Source of the DNA: Vulcanimicrobiota bacterium
GTDB taxonomy: Bacteria; Vulcanimicrobiota; Vulcanimicrobiia; Vulcanimicrobiales; Vulcanimicrobiaceae
DNA length: 64,000 nt
Direction of reading: 5' to 3'
NCBI GenBank assembly: GCA_003151115.1
Contig: PLWS01000007.1
Coordinates: 62,001-126,000, forward strand
Shown here: in pieces, positions 30,987-39,829 of the stretch
How positions within the stretch are numbered: the stretch's first letter is position 1
How the letters are laid out: every line of letters begins with the position of its first letter
Position numbers and translations under genes: made by a program
The notes under the pieces: model-generated
Database searches by the model: none
What the model was told of the DNA's origin: nothing
Seen by the model: only the letters and a program-made list of their open reading frames with translations

Positions 30987-32051
30987 TCACCGTACGATCG
31001 CCAATCCGACGGCGCTGCAAATGGCCGAGGCAATCCAAAAACGCGTCGTAACTTTGGTTTCGGGCCATCCGGACAGCTCGAAGTGATGATGCAGCGGCGA
31101 CATCTTAAAAATGCGCTTGCCGTGCGTGAGTTTGAAATACACCACTTGCAGCATCACAGAGAGCGCTTCAGCGACAAACACGCCGCCAATAATGATCAAT
31201 AAGAACATCTGGCCCGAAAGAATAGCAGTCCCGGCGAGTAGAGCCCCGAGGGCTAGGGATCCGGTGTCACCCATAAAAAGCTTCGCTGGGTGATGGTTGT
31301 ACATGAGGAAGGCGAGACACGCGCCGATTCCTGACAACGCTGCCAAACCGCCAAACTCTCCTACTGCTTCGTTTTGCAGCGTGATGAAACCAATCACGAT
31401 TAGCGGGGGCAAAATCGTCCCTGTTGCCAGGCCATCGAGGCCATCCGTCAGGTTCACCGCGTGAATCGTTCCGGCTATTGCAAATATTCCGAGCACTAGC
31501 CAAAGCCAGTAGGGCAACCATAAAACGTGGCCGGGTACAATGAGCACCGCCCATCCAACATGCCCGCTGCCTTCGCTTATCGAGCGTAAAAACATGATCG
31601 CTATAAGCGCCGTAAACAAAAATTTTGTGCGGGCGCGCAGTCCGCGATTCTTCCCAAAATGAACCGACATAAGATCGTCGAGTGCGCCCACCGCCGCGCA
31701 AGCCGCGACAAGCCCGAAGAGCTTCAGTAGATTCGACCATGGCTCCGCCGCGGGCGACCCTGGGATCATACTGATCAAGACGAGTGGCAGAATCCCGAGG
31801 ACAAAGCAAATACCCCCCATCGTCGGCGTACCGGTTTTTATTTGATGCGTTTTTGGAGCATCCTCATACGCGTATTGGACAATGTTGAATCTTTTCAGGA
31901 GGGGTATTAAAATCGCACCCACGATGGCAGCGGTCAAAAATCCTAGGGCAATCAGGATCGCCGCTTCCCTTGCGAGCATGGCGAGAGTCACTTGCCCCAT
32001 AAACTTCATTTCGCCCATGTGCGGTGGAATGATATCGCGCAGCCAGGTCAT
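30987..32051 (-). CDS. mraY: Phospho-N-acetylmuramoyl-pentapeptide-transferase
   Basis: DAPKTHQIKTGTPTMGGICFVLG...AVNLTDGLDGLATG...FMGDTGSLALGALL...MSPLHHHFELSGWPETKVTTRFW; ATG 32051 overlaps stop of the upstream gene. Confidence 0.97.
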   Translation of the reverse strand: MTWLRDIIPPHMGEMKFMGQVTLAMLAREAAILIALGFLTAAIVGAILIPLLKRFNIVQYAYEDAPKTHQIKTGTPTMGGICFVLGILPLVLISMIPGSPAAEPWSNLLKLFGLVAACAAVGALDDLMSVHFGKNRGLRARTKFLFTALIAIMFLRSISEGSGHVGWAVLIVPGHVLWLPYWLWLVLGIFAIAGTIHAVNLTDGLDGLATGTILPPLIVIGFITLQNEAVGEFGGLAALSGIGACLAFLMYNHHPAKLFMGDTGSLALGALLAGTAILSGQMFLLIIIGGVFVAEALSVMLQVVYFKLTHGKRIFKMSPLHHHFELSGWPETKVTTRFWIASAICSAVGLAIVR

Positions 32052-32752
32052 CCGCTTGCGCGCCCCAGCGGATTTGCTCCGTCGCCGCGCCACTTGAGGA
32101 CGACAACCGGTGTTTGCTCGTCGCCATTACCGTGCGGATTCGAAAGCAGCGCCTCGGCCACGCTGTCGCGATTGACGCCGGACGACGCGCCCAAAACTTT
32201 AGCGGTGTTGAGATCGTTCGCGTCGACCACCGCGCACCCGATGCCGGTCCGCTCAAAAACGGACTGCGCAAACGCGTCGGGGTTCTGGGGCGCGAAAACG
32301 ATCAGGTTTCCGAACGGCGGCATCGTCCCGGTATATCCATCGATGGCTGCAATCGCCTCGCCCAAGATTTCGTAGAACATGCCGCGACGGCCGGCGAGCC
32401 GGCCCAACACTTGCATGACCGCGGCGTACGCGACCTTGGGAGCGCCGACGTTGTCGATCACGATCTGCACCGACTCGGGCTGACTCACCGTTGCCATTGC
32501 GCCCGCATGACGCGACAGCAGCAAAGCGAGTCGCGAGGGGCGCACGTATTCCGCCGGGACGGCTTGGCGCTGCGCGATCGCCACGGCTGTTTCGGAAACT
32601 GCGAGCACGTCGCCGGAGTGCGCGATGCCGGCGACCGCATTTTGAATCAGCGCTGCGAGATCTTCTCCCGGACGAACGAGGCGCGTACGTACCGGAATTG
32701 CTACCATGCCCGCCGCAATCTGCGGGCGGTCGACGCGCAAGCTGCCGCTCAT
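32048..32752 (-). CDS. CofE-like protein (coenzyme F420-0:L-glutamate ligase family)
   Basis: 234 aa from ATG 32752: MSGSLRVDRPQIAAGMVAIPVRTRLVRPGEDLAALIQNAVAGIAHSGDVLAVSETAVAIAQ...; ATGA overlaps with murF and mraY. Confidence 0.7.
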   Translation of the reverse strand: MSGSLRVDRPQIAAGMVAIPVRTRLVRPGEDLAALIQNAVAGIAHSGDVLAVSETAVAIAQRQAVPAEYVRPSRLALLLSRHAGAMATVSQPESVQIVIDNVGAPKVAYAAVMQVLGRLAGRRGMFYEILGEAIAAIDGYTGTMPPFGNLIVFAPQNPDAFAQSVFERTGIGCAVVDANDLNTAKVLGASSGVNRDSVAEALLSNPHGNGDEQTPVVVLKWRGDGANPLGRASG

Positions 32753-34119
32753 GCCGCTCCTGCCCGGAGCGACTGCACGATCTCCTCCATGCGATACTTG
32801 CGCGAGCCTTTCAGCAACACGACGTCTTGATCGGTCGCGTTCTTGCGCAGCCACTTCGCCGCTTCTTCGTTTTCGCCGAACGTGACGATGTGCTCGCGCG
32901 CAAAGCCGGCGCGTACCGCGCCCGCGGCGAGCGATGCGGCAAAATCTCCGCCGACCAAGAGCACGTCGATGTTCATCGCCGCCGCGTGCGCTCCGACACG
33001 CTCGTGAATCGCAGGCGCGTCGGAGCCGAGCTCGGCCATGCTGGAAAGCACCGCGATCCGGCGGCGCGCATTTTCGGACGAAAACGTGGTCAGCGTTGCG
33101 ATCGTGCCGCTCGCGTTCGCGTTGTAGGCATCGTAGATTAGCCGCGGTCCGGCGGGGAGGTCGATGTTTTCGTACCGGCCCGGCGGCAGCGTGAGCCGGG
33201 CAACGTTGCCGGCGATCTCTTCGGCGTTGACGCCAAGCAAGAGCGCGCCGGCGATTGCGGCCGCGAGATTCGCACGGTTGTGCGCGCCGGGAAACGGCGT
33301 GCGGATCGGGAGTGTTTGCGACGCTCCACCATAGTTGAGCACGAGCGTGCTCTCGTCGCGCACCCAAACGCCGGGCAGCGACGGCTCCCCTTCGCCGAAC
33401 CACAGCGGCGGCGCGCCGAGCGAGCTCGCCCGGTTGCGCGAAATCTCGTCGCGCGCGTTGAGCACCGCCTGCGCGCCTTCCGAAAACAAACCCCATTTCG
33501 TGGCCGCAAGCTTCTCACGCGATCCGAAGATCTCCAAATGCGCGTCACCGACGTTGGTCAATATGCCGATGTGCGGCGACGCAATCGCCACGAGCTCCGC
33601 AATCTCGCCCCCATGGCGCGCGCCCATCTCGATCACGAGCATCTGCTGCTGCGGCGAGAGCGAGAGCAGCAATTTGCTGACGCCGATCTCGTTGTTTTCA
33701 TTTCCGGGCGACGCGGCTACAGCCGAAGGCCCCAGCGTCGCGCTCAGCAGCTGGCAGAGAAAATCTTTAGTCGTCGTCTTTCCGCTGCTTCCGGTTACGG
33801 CGACCACGCGTCCCGTAAACTGCGCGCGAGCCGCAGCTGCGAGATCCATATAGGCGCGGCGCGTATCGCGCACGATCAAAGCCGCGACGCCATCACTCTT
33901 TGTCTCCGGCGAATCCACAACGATGGCGGCGGCGCCTTTTTTTAACGCTTCGCCGATAAAATCGTGGCCGTCGAAGCGCTCGCCCCGCAACGCGAGAAAC
34001 GTGTCGCCGGGATTGAGCGATCGCGTATCCGTTACCACCGTGAGCGTTTCGGGAGCGCGTTCGCGGCCCCGCACTTGGGCGCCGGTCGCTTCGGCCGCGC
34101 GATCGAAAGACAGCGTCAT
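32749..34119 (-). CDS. murF: UDP-MurNAc-tripeptide--D-Ala-D-Ala ligase
   Basis: 456 aa; DTRSLNPGDTFLALRGERFDGHDFIGEALKKGAAAIVVD...VTGSSGKTTTKDFLCQLL...DAYNANASGTIATLTTF. Confidence 0.96.
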   Translation of the reverse strand: MTLSFDRAAEATGAQVRGRERAPETLTVVTDTRSLNPGDTFLALRGERFDGHDFIGEALKKGAAAIVVDSPETKSDGVAALIVRDTRRAYMDLAAAARAQFTGRVVAVTGSSGKTTTKDFLCQLLSATLGPSAVAASPGNENNEIGVSKLLLSLSPQQQMLVIEMGARHGGEIAELVAIASPHIGILTNVGDAHLEIFGSREKLAATKWGLFSEGAQAVLNARDEISRNRASSLGAPPLWFGEGEPSLPGVWVRDESTLVLNYGGASQTLPIRTPFPGAHNRANLAAAIAGALLLGVNAEEIAGNVARLTLPPGRYENIDLPAGPRLIYDAYNANASGTIATLTTFSSENARRRIAVLSSMAELGSDAPAIHERVGAHAAAMNIDVLLVGGDFAASLAAGAVRAGFAREHIVTFGENEEAAKWLRKNATDQDVVLLKGSRKYRMEEIVQSLRAGAA

Positions 34120-35576
34120 GAAGGCACGCGCTCGCGTTCGGCCAGCGCATGGCGCGCTTGCGCGGCGTCGTCGAACGGCAAAACGTTCGTCCCGACGATC
34201 TGGTACGTCTCGTGACCCTTGCCCGCGATCAAAATCGTGTCGCCCGGACGCGCGTCTCTAATCGCGGCCGCAATCGCACGCGCGCGATCCGTCTCGATCT
34301 CGTGCGGCGCGCCGCCGATTCCGGGAAGAATGTCGTCGATGATCGCGCGCGGGTCTTCCGTACGCGGATTGTCGGAGGTCACGTAGGCGTAGTCCGCATT
34401 TTGCGCGACGACCGCGCCCATCTCGCGGCGTTTGCCGCGGTCGCGATCGCCGCCGCAGCCGAAAACAACGATGCGGCGTCCGCGCGCCGTTTCCTTAAGC
34501 GCACGCAACGCCGACTCCAGCGCGTCCGGTGTATGCGCGTAATCGACGATCACCTCGATGTTGCCCCCGTCGATACGCTCCATCCGGCCGCGGACGCGAT
34601 CGACCAACGCCAATCCGCGCGCCGAAACGTCGTCGGAGAATCCAAGCATGCGCGCAGCCGAGATCGCGCACAACGCGTTGCTAACGTTAAACCGCCCGGT
34701 AAGGCGCAATTCGAATTGGCGGCCGTCCACTTCGAAGCTCGAGCCGCTTGCGTGCACGCGGATCTTTTCAGCGCGAACGTCGGCGGGGCTGTCGCAGGCA
34801 AACGTAAGGACGGGCTTGGCGGCGCGCAGCTCTTCTGCCCAGCGCGCTCCGTATGAATCATCGGCATTGAGAACGGCGCGCTCCGCGAGATCGAAGAGCT
34901 GCCTTTTTGCAGCTGCGTAAGCTTCCGGCGTTTGGTGAAAATCCAAATGATCGCGCGTCACGTTCGTCAATCCCGCCACCGAGAAATGGACGTCGGAGAC
35001 GCGGGCGAGCGCGAGTGCGTGCGAGCTGACTTCCATCGCCACGACCTGTACCGCTTGGTCGCGCATCTGCGCGAGCAGCGCCTGCAACTCCGGTGCGAGG
35101 GGCGTCGTATTATCGAGCGGCCGTTCGGCGCCGTCAAATTTCGTGCCGAGCGTGCCGACGATCCCGGCCGAAAGTCCGGCCGCGGTGGCAATGGCGGCGA
35201 TCATGTGCGTGACCGTCGTCTTTCCGTTGGTTCCGGTAATCCCGGCAATTGCCAGATTGCGCGACGGAGATCGATAAAATGTATCGGAAATTTTTGAAAG
35301 CGCGGCTGCCGTATCCGGAACGATCACGCTGGTAACGCGCGGCGGAAGATCGATTTCGCGTTCCAAGATCACCGCGGACGCGCCGCGCGCGACAGCTTCG
35401 CTCACATAACGGTGGCCATCGGTGCACTTGCCAACAATCGCAAAGAATAGCGCGCCCGGCCGGACGGATCGGGAATCGAAAGCCAGCGACGAAACAATTA
35501 CGGACCCGCCGCCGGTGATGCGGCTTTCCGGCAATCCTTCCAGCAGCAATTCCAGCAGCACGCCCGGTTCGATCAT
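34116..35576 (-). CDS. murE: UDP-MurNAc-dipeptide--amino-acid ligase
   Basis: 486 aa from ATG 35576; SLAFDSRSVRPGALFFAIVG...GITGTNGKTTVTHMIAAIA...VIVDYAHTPDALESALRAL...TSDNPRTEDPRAIIDDI. Confidence 0.96.
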   Translation of the reverse strand: MIEPGVLLELLLEGLPESRITGGGSVIVSSLAFDSRSVRPGALFFAIVGKCTDGHRYVSEAVARGASAVILEREIDLPPRVTSVIVPDTAAALSKISDTFYRSPSRNLAIAGITGTNGKTTVTHMIAAIATAAGLSAGIVGTLGTKFDGAERPLDNTTPLAPELQALLAQMRDQAVQVVAMEVSSHALALARVSDVHFSVAGLTNVTRDHLDFHQTPEAYAAAKRQLFDLAERAVLNADDSYGARWAEELRAAKPVLTFACDSPADVRAEKIRVHASGSSFEVDGRQFELRLTGRFNVSNALCAISAARMLGFSDDVSARGLALVDRVRGRMERIDGGNIEVIVDYAHTPDALESALRALKETARGRRIVVFGCGGDRDRGKRREMGAVVAQNADYAYVTSDNPRTEDPRAIIDDILPGIGGAPHEIETDRARAIAAAIRDARPGDTILIAGKGHETYQIVGTNVLPFDDAAQARHALAERERVPS

Positions 35577-37357
35577 GGGGTAAATTTCGCCGTTTGTTGA
35601 GGCCGGACCAAGCGCTTTTTGGGTGATGGCTTCGGAGGCGGCGTCGCGGGGAGGGTACCGGCGTGCAGCATCGCCTGCCGCGCGATTTCCGAAAAAGCCG
35701 GCGCGGCGACCACCGAACCGTAGATGGCCCCTTGGGGACGCTCGACTTTCACGTAGATCAAGTAGCGCGGATGCTCGTAGGGGACCATACCTATAAAGGA
35801 AGCGATGTACGCGCCCGGTTCGTATCGGCCGTTTTCGACAACCTGCGCCGTCCCGGTTTTGCCCGCCGTCGTATAGCCCGCGAGCTGCGCGCTCGGGTTC
35901 CCCGTTCCGCGCACCACCACGGCTCGCAAGAAGCGGCGCAGCGTGTCGGCAGTGCGCCGCGAAAAGACGCGCCGTTCGATCTCCGGCCCGTATTGGTAGA
36001 CCAAGCGTCCCTGCGCATCGAAGATCGCGCGCACGAGCCGCGGCCGAACGAGCAGTCCGCCGTTGGCAATCGCGCAATAGTAGCGCGCCAGCGCGAGCGG
36101 CGTGACCGAGACGCCTTGTCCGAACGCCATCGTCGCGAGCGAGCTGTCGCTCCAGTCCGCCGGCGCCGGCACGATGCCGGGATTTTCGCCCGCAAAACCG
36201 ACATGCGTGGCATCGCCGAATCCCGCGCGCCGTTCCATGTCGTAAAACGTCTTGCTGCCGATGAAGAGGCCCACTTCGGCCGCACCGACGTTATGCGAAT
36301 ACGCGATGATGTCTTCGAGCGTTTCACTGCTGCCGCGCACCGGCATGTCGTCTTCGGCGTTGTGGATCACGCGGCCGCCGACTTCGATCTCGTTGCGCGC
36401 CGGAAAATACGACGACGTCGTAACCTTGCCGCTCTCGAGTGCGGCCGCCGCGGTTAAAAGCTTAAACGTCGAACCGGGCTCGTAAGCATCTTGCACCGCG
36501 CGCTCGCGGCGAGCATCAGGCGAAAACTTCCAATACGTGTTCGGATCGAAGTGCGGCAAATCGGCGAGCGCGAGCACTTCGCCGGTGGACGGATCCATAA
36601 CGAGCGCCGTGCCGCTTTGGGCGTGAAATTCCGTCACTTGTTTCTTGAGCGCGGATTCGGCGACGAACTGCAGATACGGATCGATCGTCAACTGGAGCGT
36701 CATGCCGGGCTTGGCGGGCCGCACGGCGCGCTGCCGCCCGAACGGAATCGGGTGCCCGAATTCGTCGGCTTCCAGCGTGACGCGCCCCGACGTTCCTTTT
36801 AAAAGGTCGTCATAGGCGTACTCGATGCCGGCCAATCCGTTCTCGTCGATTCCCACGAATCCGACGACGGTTGAAGCCGTCTGTCCGGCCAGATCGACGC
36901 GGCGCCCCGTATCCTCTTCCATGACCGAAATTCCCGGTAGCTGCAGCGCGGAAATTGCGTCGGCCTGATCGTGTGGAATCTTTCGCGCCACCCAAACGAA
37001 CTGCAGCGTGCGATCGCGCAGCAGTGCCGTCGTCGATTCGGGAAGTCGCCCGAGCACCTTCTGCAGGCGCGCGATGGTCGGGGCGGCGTCGCCGAGATCG
37101 TGCGGCACGGCGTAGACGCTTTCGGAGGGAAGCGAGTACGCCAGCACGTTACCATCGCGATCGAGGATGCTGCCGCGACGCGCGAACACATCGACGGTGT
37201 CGCTCCGTTGCGCGAGCGCCTGCTTCGCGTAGATCGGGCCCTTGAAAACTTGCACCTCGACGAGCCGCCAGCCCAGTATGAGCGCGGCCGCGGCCACGAT
37301 ATAAAAGAGCGCTTTTGCGCGGCGAGGAGCGACGCGCGAGAACGTTCGGCGGTGCAC
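35573..37357 (-). CDS. ftsI: Class B penicillin-binding protein / FtsI transpeptidase
   Basis: 594 aa; YEPGSTFKLLTAAAALESG (SxxK), YSHNVG, TAGKTGTAQ (KTG). Confidence 0.94.
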   Translation of the reverse strand: MHRRTFSRVAPRRAKALFYIVAAAALILGWRLVEVQVFKGPIYAKQALAQRSDTVDVFARRGSILDRDGNVLAYSLPSESVYAVPHDLGDAAPTIARLQKVLGRLPESTTALLRDRTLQFVWVARKIPHDQADAISALQLPGISVMEEDTGRRVDLAGQTASTVVGFVGIDENGLAGIEYAYDDLLKGTSGRVTLEADEFGHPIPFGRQRAVRPAKPGMTLQLTIDPYLQFVAESALKKQVTEFHAQSGTALVMDPSTGEVLALADLPHFDPNTYWKFSPDARRERAVQDAYEPGSTFKLLTAAAALESGKVTTSSYFPARNEIEVGGRVIHNAEDDMPVRGSSETLEDIIAYSHNVGAAEVGLFIGSKTFYDMERRAGFGDATHVGFAGENPGIVPAPADWSDSSLATMAFGQGVSVTPLALARYYCAIANGGLLVRPRLVRAIFDAQGRLVYQYGPEIERRVFSRRTADTLRRFLRAVVVRGTGNPSAQLAGYTTAGKTGTAQVVENGRYEPGAYIASFIGMVPYEHPRYLIYVKVERPQGAIYGSVVAAPAFSEIARQAMLHAGTLPATPPPKPSPKKRLVRPQQTAKFTP

Positions 37358-37372
37358 GCGTCCCTTCAGACC

Positions 37373-37792
37373 CTATTTAGCGCCGAACCAGCTCGCTAAA
37401 CTGGAAAGAAAAAGCCGCGATCGTCCCTGTGGCGCGGCCGGCGGAAGCGTCACCAGCGCGAACTGCTGCGGCTCGCGCATGTGCAGCGCCGACGCCATCT
37501 TCGACAAGCGATCGTCCGAGCGCAGCGCCGCCAGCCGATCGTCGAGCCGCGCCGTTTCGGCCTGCAATGAGGCACGCTGTCTGTCCGCGCGCGCGACCGA
37601 ATAATTCAAACTGGTGAGATTGGCGATGAGCATGACGTAGACCATAACGCCGACCAGCACCACACCGAGCGCGCCGCAAAATCGGACGAGGCTCGTATAA
37701 CGCGCGCGAGACGCGCGGGTCTTGCGCATATGCGTTGCATGTTTGGCCGTGCGGACGTTGCGCAGCCGCGGGCGCGCCTGATATGCGACCAT
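37373..37792 (-). CDS. FtsL-like cell division protein
   Basis: 139 aa, one TM segment (FCGALGVVLVGVMVYVMLIANL) then coiled-coil; position between rsmH and ftsI. Confidence 0.7.
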   Translation of the reverse strand: MVAYQARPRLRNVRTAKHATHMRKTRASRARYTSLVRFCGALGVVLVGVMVYVMLIANLTSLNYSVARADRQRASLQAETARLDDRLAALRSDDRLSKMASALHMREPQQFALVTLPPAAPQGRSRLFLSSLASWFGAK

Positions 37793-38664
37793 CAGCTCGC
37801 TCTCCGCTCGGCGGCGCGCATCTTTGCACTGCTCGCACGAGGGTTCTGCTCGATTTCGTCCTGCCCGGGGACGATGGGCTTGCGCGTCAATATTTCAAGA
37901 CGATCGTCATTGAGAAACTTTCGCTTGACGATCCGGTCTTCCAACGAATGGAAACTGATGGCGACAATCCGGCCGGCACCACGCAAGCGGTCGACCGCGC
38001 TGTCCAAGCCTTCGCGCAGCGCTTCGAGTTCGTCGTTGACGGCAATGCGCAGCGCTTGAAAAACGCGCGTAGCCGGATGGATGCGCTCGCGCCTGCCCGG
38101 GCGGTGCATCAAGCCGCTGATCATCCGCGCAAATTCGAGCGTCGTTCCGGGAAAGGAGCCGGCCTTGCGGCGGTGCACGATCGTGCGCGCGATCCTGCGC
38201 GCCGCACGCTCCTGACCGTAATCGAAGAAGATCTCCGCCAGTTCGGTTTCGCTCGCGCTCATCAGCACGTCGTAAGCGCTGCGTCCGGCCAGCGGATTCA
38301 TGCGCATGTCGAGCGGTCCGGATTCCCGGAAAGAAAAACCGCGCGACGGTTCGTCAAATTGCATCGAGGAAACCCCCAAGTCGAAAAGCACGCCGTCCAC
38401 GAGCTCGATCTCGAGACGATCGAGCACGTCCGGCAGCTCGCGGAAATTCGCATGAATAAATGTAAAGGCGGAATCGTCGATCTCGGCAGCCCGCTGCCCG
38501 GCCGAAGGATCCGCGTCGAGCGCAATGAGCCGCCCGCCCTTCAAACGCGAGAGGATGCCACGCGAATGGCCACCCGCGCCGAAGGTCGCATCCACATAGA
38601 TCCCAGACGGACGGATCGCCAGCCACTCTAAGGCTTGCGCGTGAAAAACGGGAATGTGTTGCAT
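37792..38664 (-). CDS. rsmH: 16S rRNA m4C1402 methyltransferase
   Basis: 290 aa; MQHIPVFHAQALEWL...YVDATFGAGGHSRGIL...VDGVLFDLGVSSMQFDEPSRGFSFRESGPLDMRMN. Confidence 0.97.
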   Translation of the reverse strand: MQHIPVFHAQALEWLAIRPSGIYVDATFGAGGHSRGILSRLKGGRLIALDADPSAGQRAAEIDDSAFTFIHANFRELPDVLDRLEIELVDGVLFDLGVSSMQFDEPSRGFSFRESGPLDMRMNPLAGRSAYDVLMSASETELAEIFFDYGQERAARRIARTIVHRRKAGSFPGTTLEFARMISGLMHRPGRRERIHPATRVFQALRIAVNDELEALREGLDSAVDRLRGAGRIVAISFHSLEDRIVKRKFLNDDRLEILTRKPIVPGQDEIEQNPRASSAKMRAAERRAS

Positions 38665-38679
38665 CGCTCCAGCCCGCCA

Positions 38680-39123
38680 TCAATAAAGCCCCAGCTCCGC
38701 CATCAAATCACCGGCTTCGGGATCGGGCGCGGCGTGCGAGGCGTAGCGCTCTGCCGCCCAAATCTCGACCCGCGTGAGCGAGCCGACCGAAACGACCTCG
38801 CGCTCGATGCCGGCATACGCCCGCAGCGCCGACGGGATGAGCAGACGTCCTTGAACGTCGCATGCAACCTCCTCGGTGTGCGCAAAGATATGGCGCACGA
38901 GGCGGCGGAAACGCTCGTCCTTCCGCGGAGCGCCTTCGAGCCGACTGCAGAAGTCGGCCCAATTCGCCTGCGGATAGAGGGCGAGGCACGGGTCCGGTTG
39001 CGCGATCGTTAAGACGAAACCGGTCCCTAGGCGTTCGCGGAAGCGCGCGGGCACGATGAGGCGGCCCTTGTCGTCAAGGGCATGCTCCACCGAACCAAAT
39101 AAGCGCGGCAAATCCGCGTGCAA
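38680..39123 (-). CDS. mraZ: Transcriptional regulator MraZ
   Basis: 147 aa; LFGSVEHALDDKGRLIVPARFRERLGTGFVLT; TTG start with SD gagggaggaaagg. Confidence 0.96.
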   Translation of the reverse strand: MHADLPRLFGSVEHALDDKGRLIVPARFRERLGTGFVLTIAQPDPCLALYPQANWADFCSRLEGAPRKDERFRRLVRHIFAHTEEVACDVQGRLLIPSALRAYAGIEREVVSVGSLTRVEIWAAERYASHAAPDPEAGDLMAELGLY

Positions 39124-39139
39124 CCTTTCCTCCCTCGGT

Positions 39140-39169
39140 CACCACAACGCACCACTTTGCACCACTATA
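39140..39169 (-). promoter_or_regulatory. mraZ promoter with three MraZ-box-like direct repeats
   Basis: Minus strand: gTATAGTGGTGcaaaGTGGTGcgttGTGGTGacc; GTGGTG x3 with exact 10-bp period, first overlapping a TATAGT -10. Confidence 0.7.
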
Positions 39170-39330
39170 CGCCCCGATGCTACGCGTGGCAAGAGTGAAG
39201 GTGAGATTAAGAACTCCACAATTTCTAAAACGAACAAACGTTCGATTACGCGAAGCAGCGCAAAACGTCCGCCGCAGCTCCCTCGTTGTAAGGAAGTCGA
39301 AGGCAGGGTGGATACCTTGCAGAAGAGACT

Positions 39331-39813
39331 GTGACCCATATGAAAAGGATGCTCGGGACCGCGCTATTCCTGAGCTTGCTCTGCGGTTGCAGCGGAGCGG
39401 GTTATCTTCCGTATGCGCCGCACGCGCTCGATCCCGCGCAACTTCAACGGCTCGTCAGCACGGCAGCCGCACGCAACGGCGTGCCGATCGGTTTGGTCAA
39501 CGCCGTCGTCATGGCGGAATCGGCCGGCGATCCATCGGCCATCAGCAGCGCGGGAGCGCAGGGCCTCATGCAATTGATGCCCGGCACTGCGGCTGGCTGC
39601 GGAATCGGCAACGCGTTCGATCCGGCAGAGAATGTGGACTGCGGAACGCGCTACTTGCACGGTCTGCTTAAACGCTACCGGAATAACGTCGAGCTCGCAG
39701 TGGCGGCGTACAACGCTGGGCCCGGCGCCGTCGATCAATATCACGGCATTCCGCCGTATGCGGAAACGCAAGCCTACGTCGACCGCGTTCTGACGGCTTA
39801 CCGCAGCTACTAG
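39331..39813 (+). CDS. Lytic transglycosylase (SLT domain) lipoprotein
   Basis: 160 aa; LLCGCSG lipobox; GLVNAVVMAESAGDPSAISSAGAQGLMQLMPGTAAGCGIGNAFDPAENVDCGTRYLHGLLKRY...AVAAYNAGPGAVD. Confidence 0.93.
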   Translation: MTHMKRMLGTALFLSLLCGCSGAGYLPYAPHALDPAQLQRLVSTAAARNGVPIGLVNAVVMAESAGDPSAISSAGAQGLMQLMPGTAAGCGIGNAFDPAENVDCGTRYLHGLLKRYRNNVELAVAAYNAGPGAVDQYHGIPPYAETQAYVDRVLTAYRSY

Positions 39814-39829
39814 CGGACTGTTAACGCGG

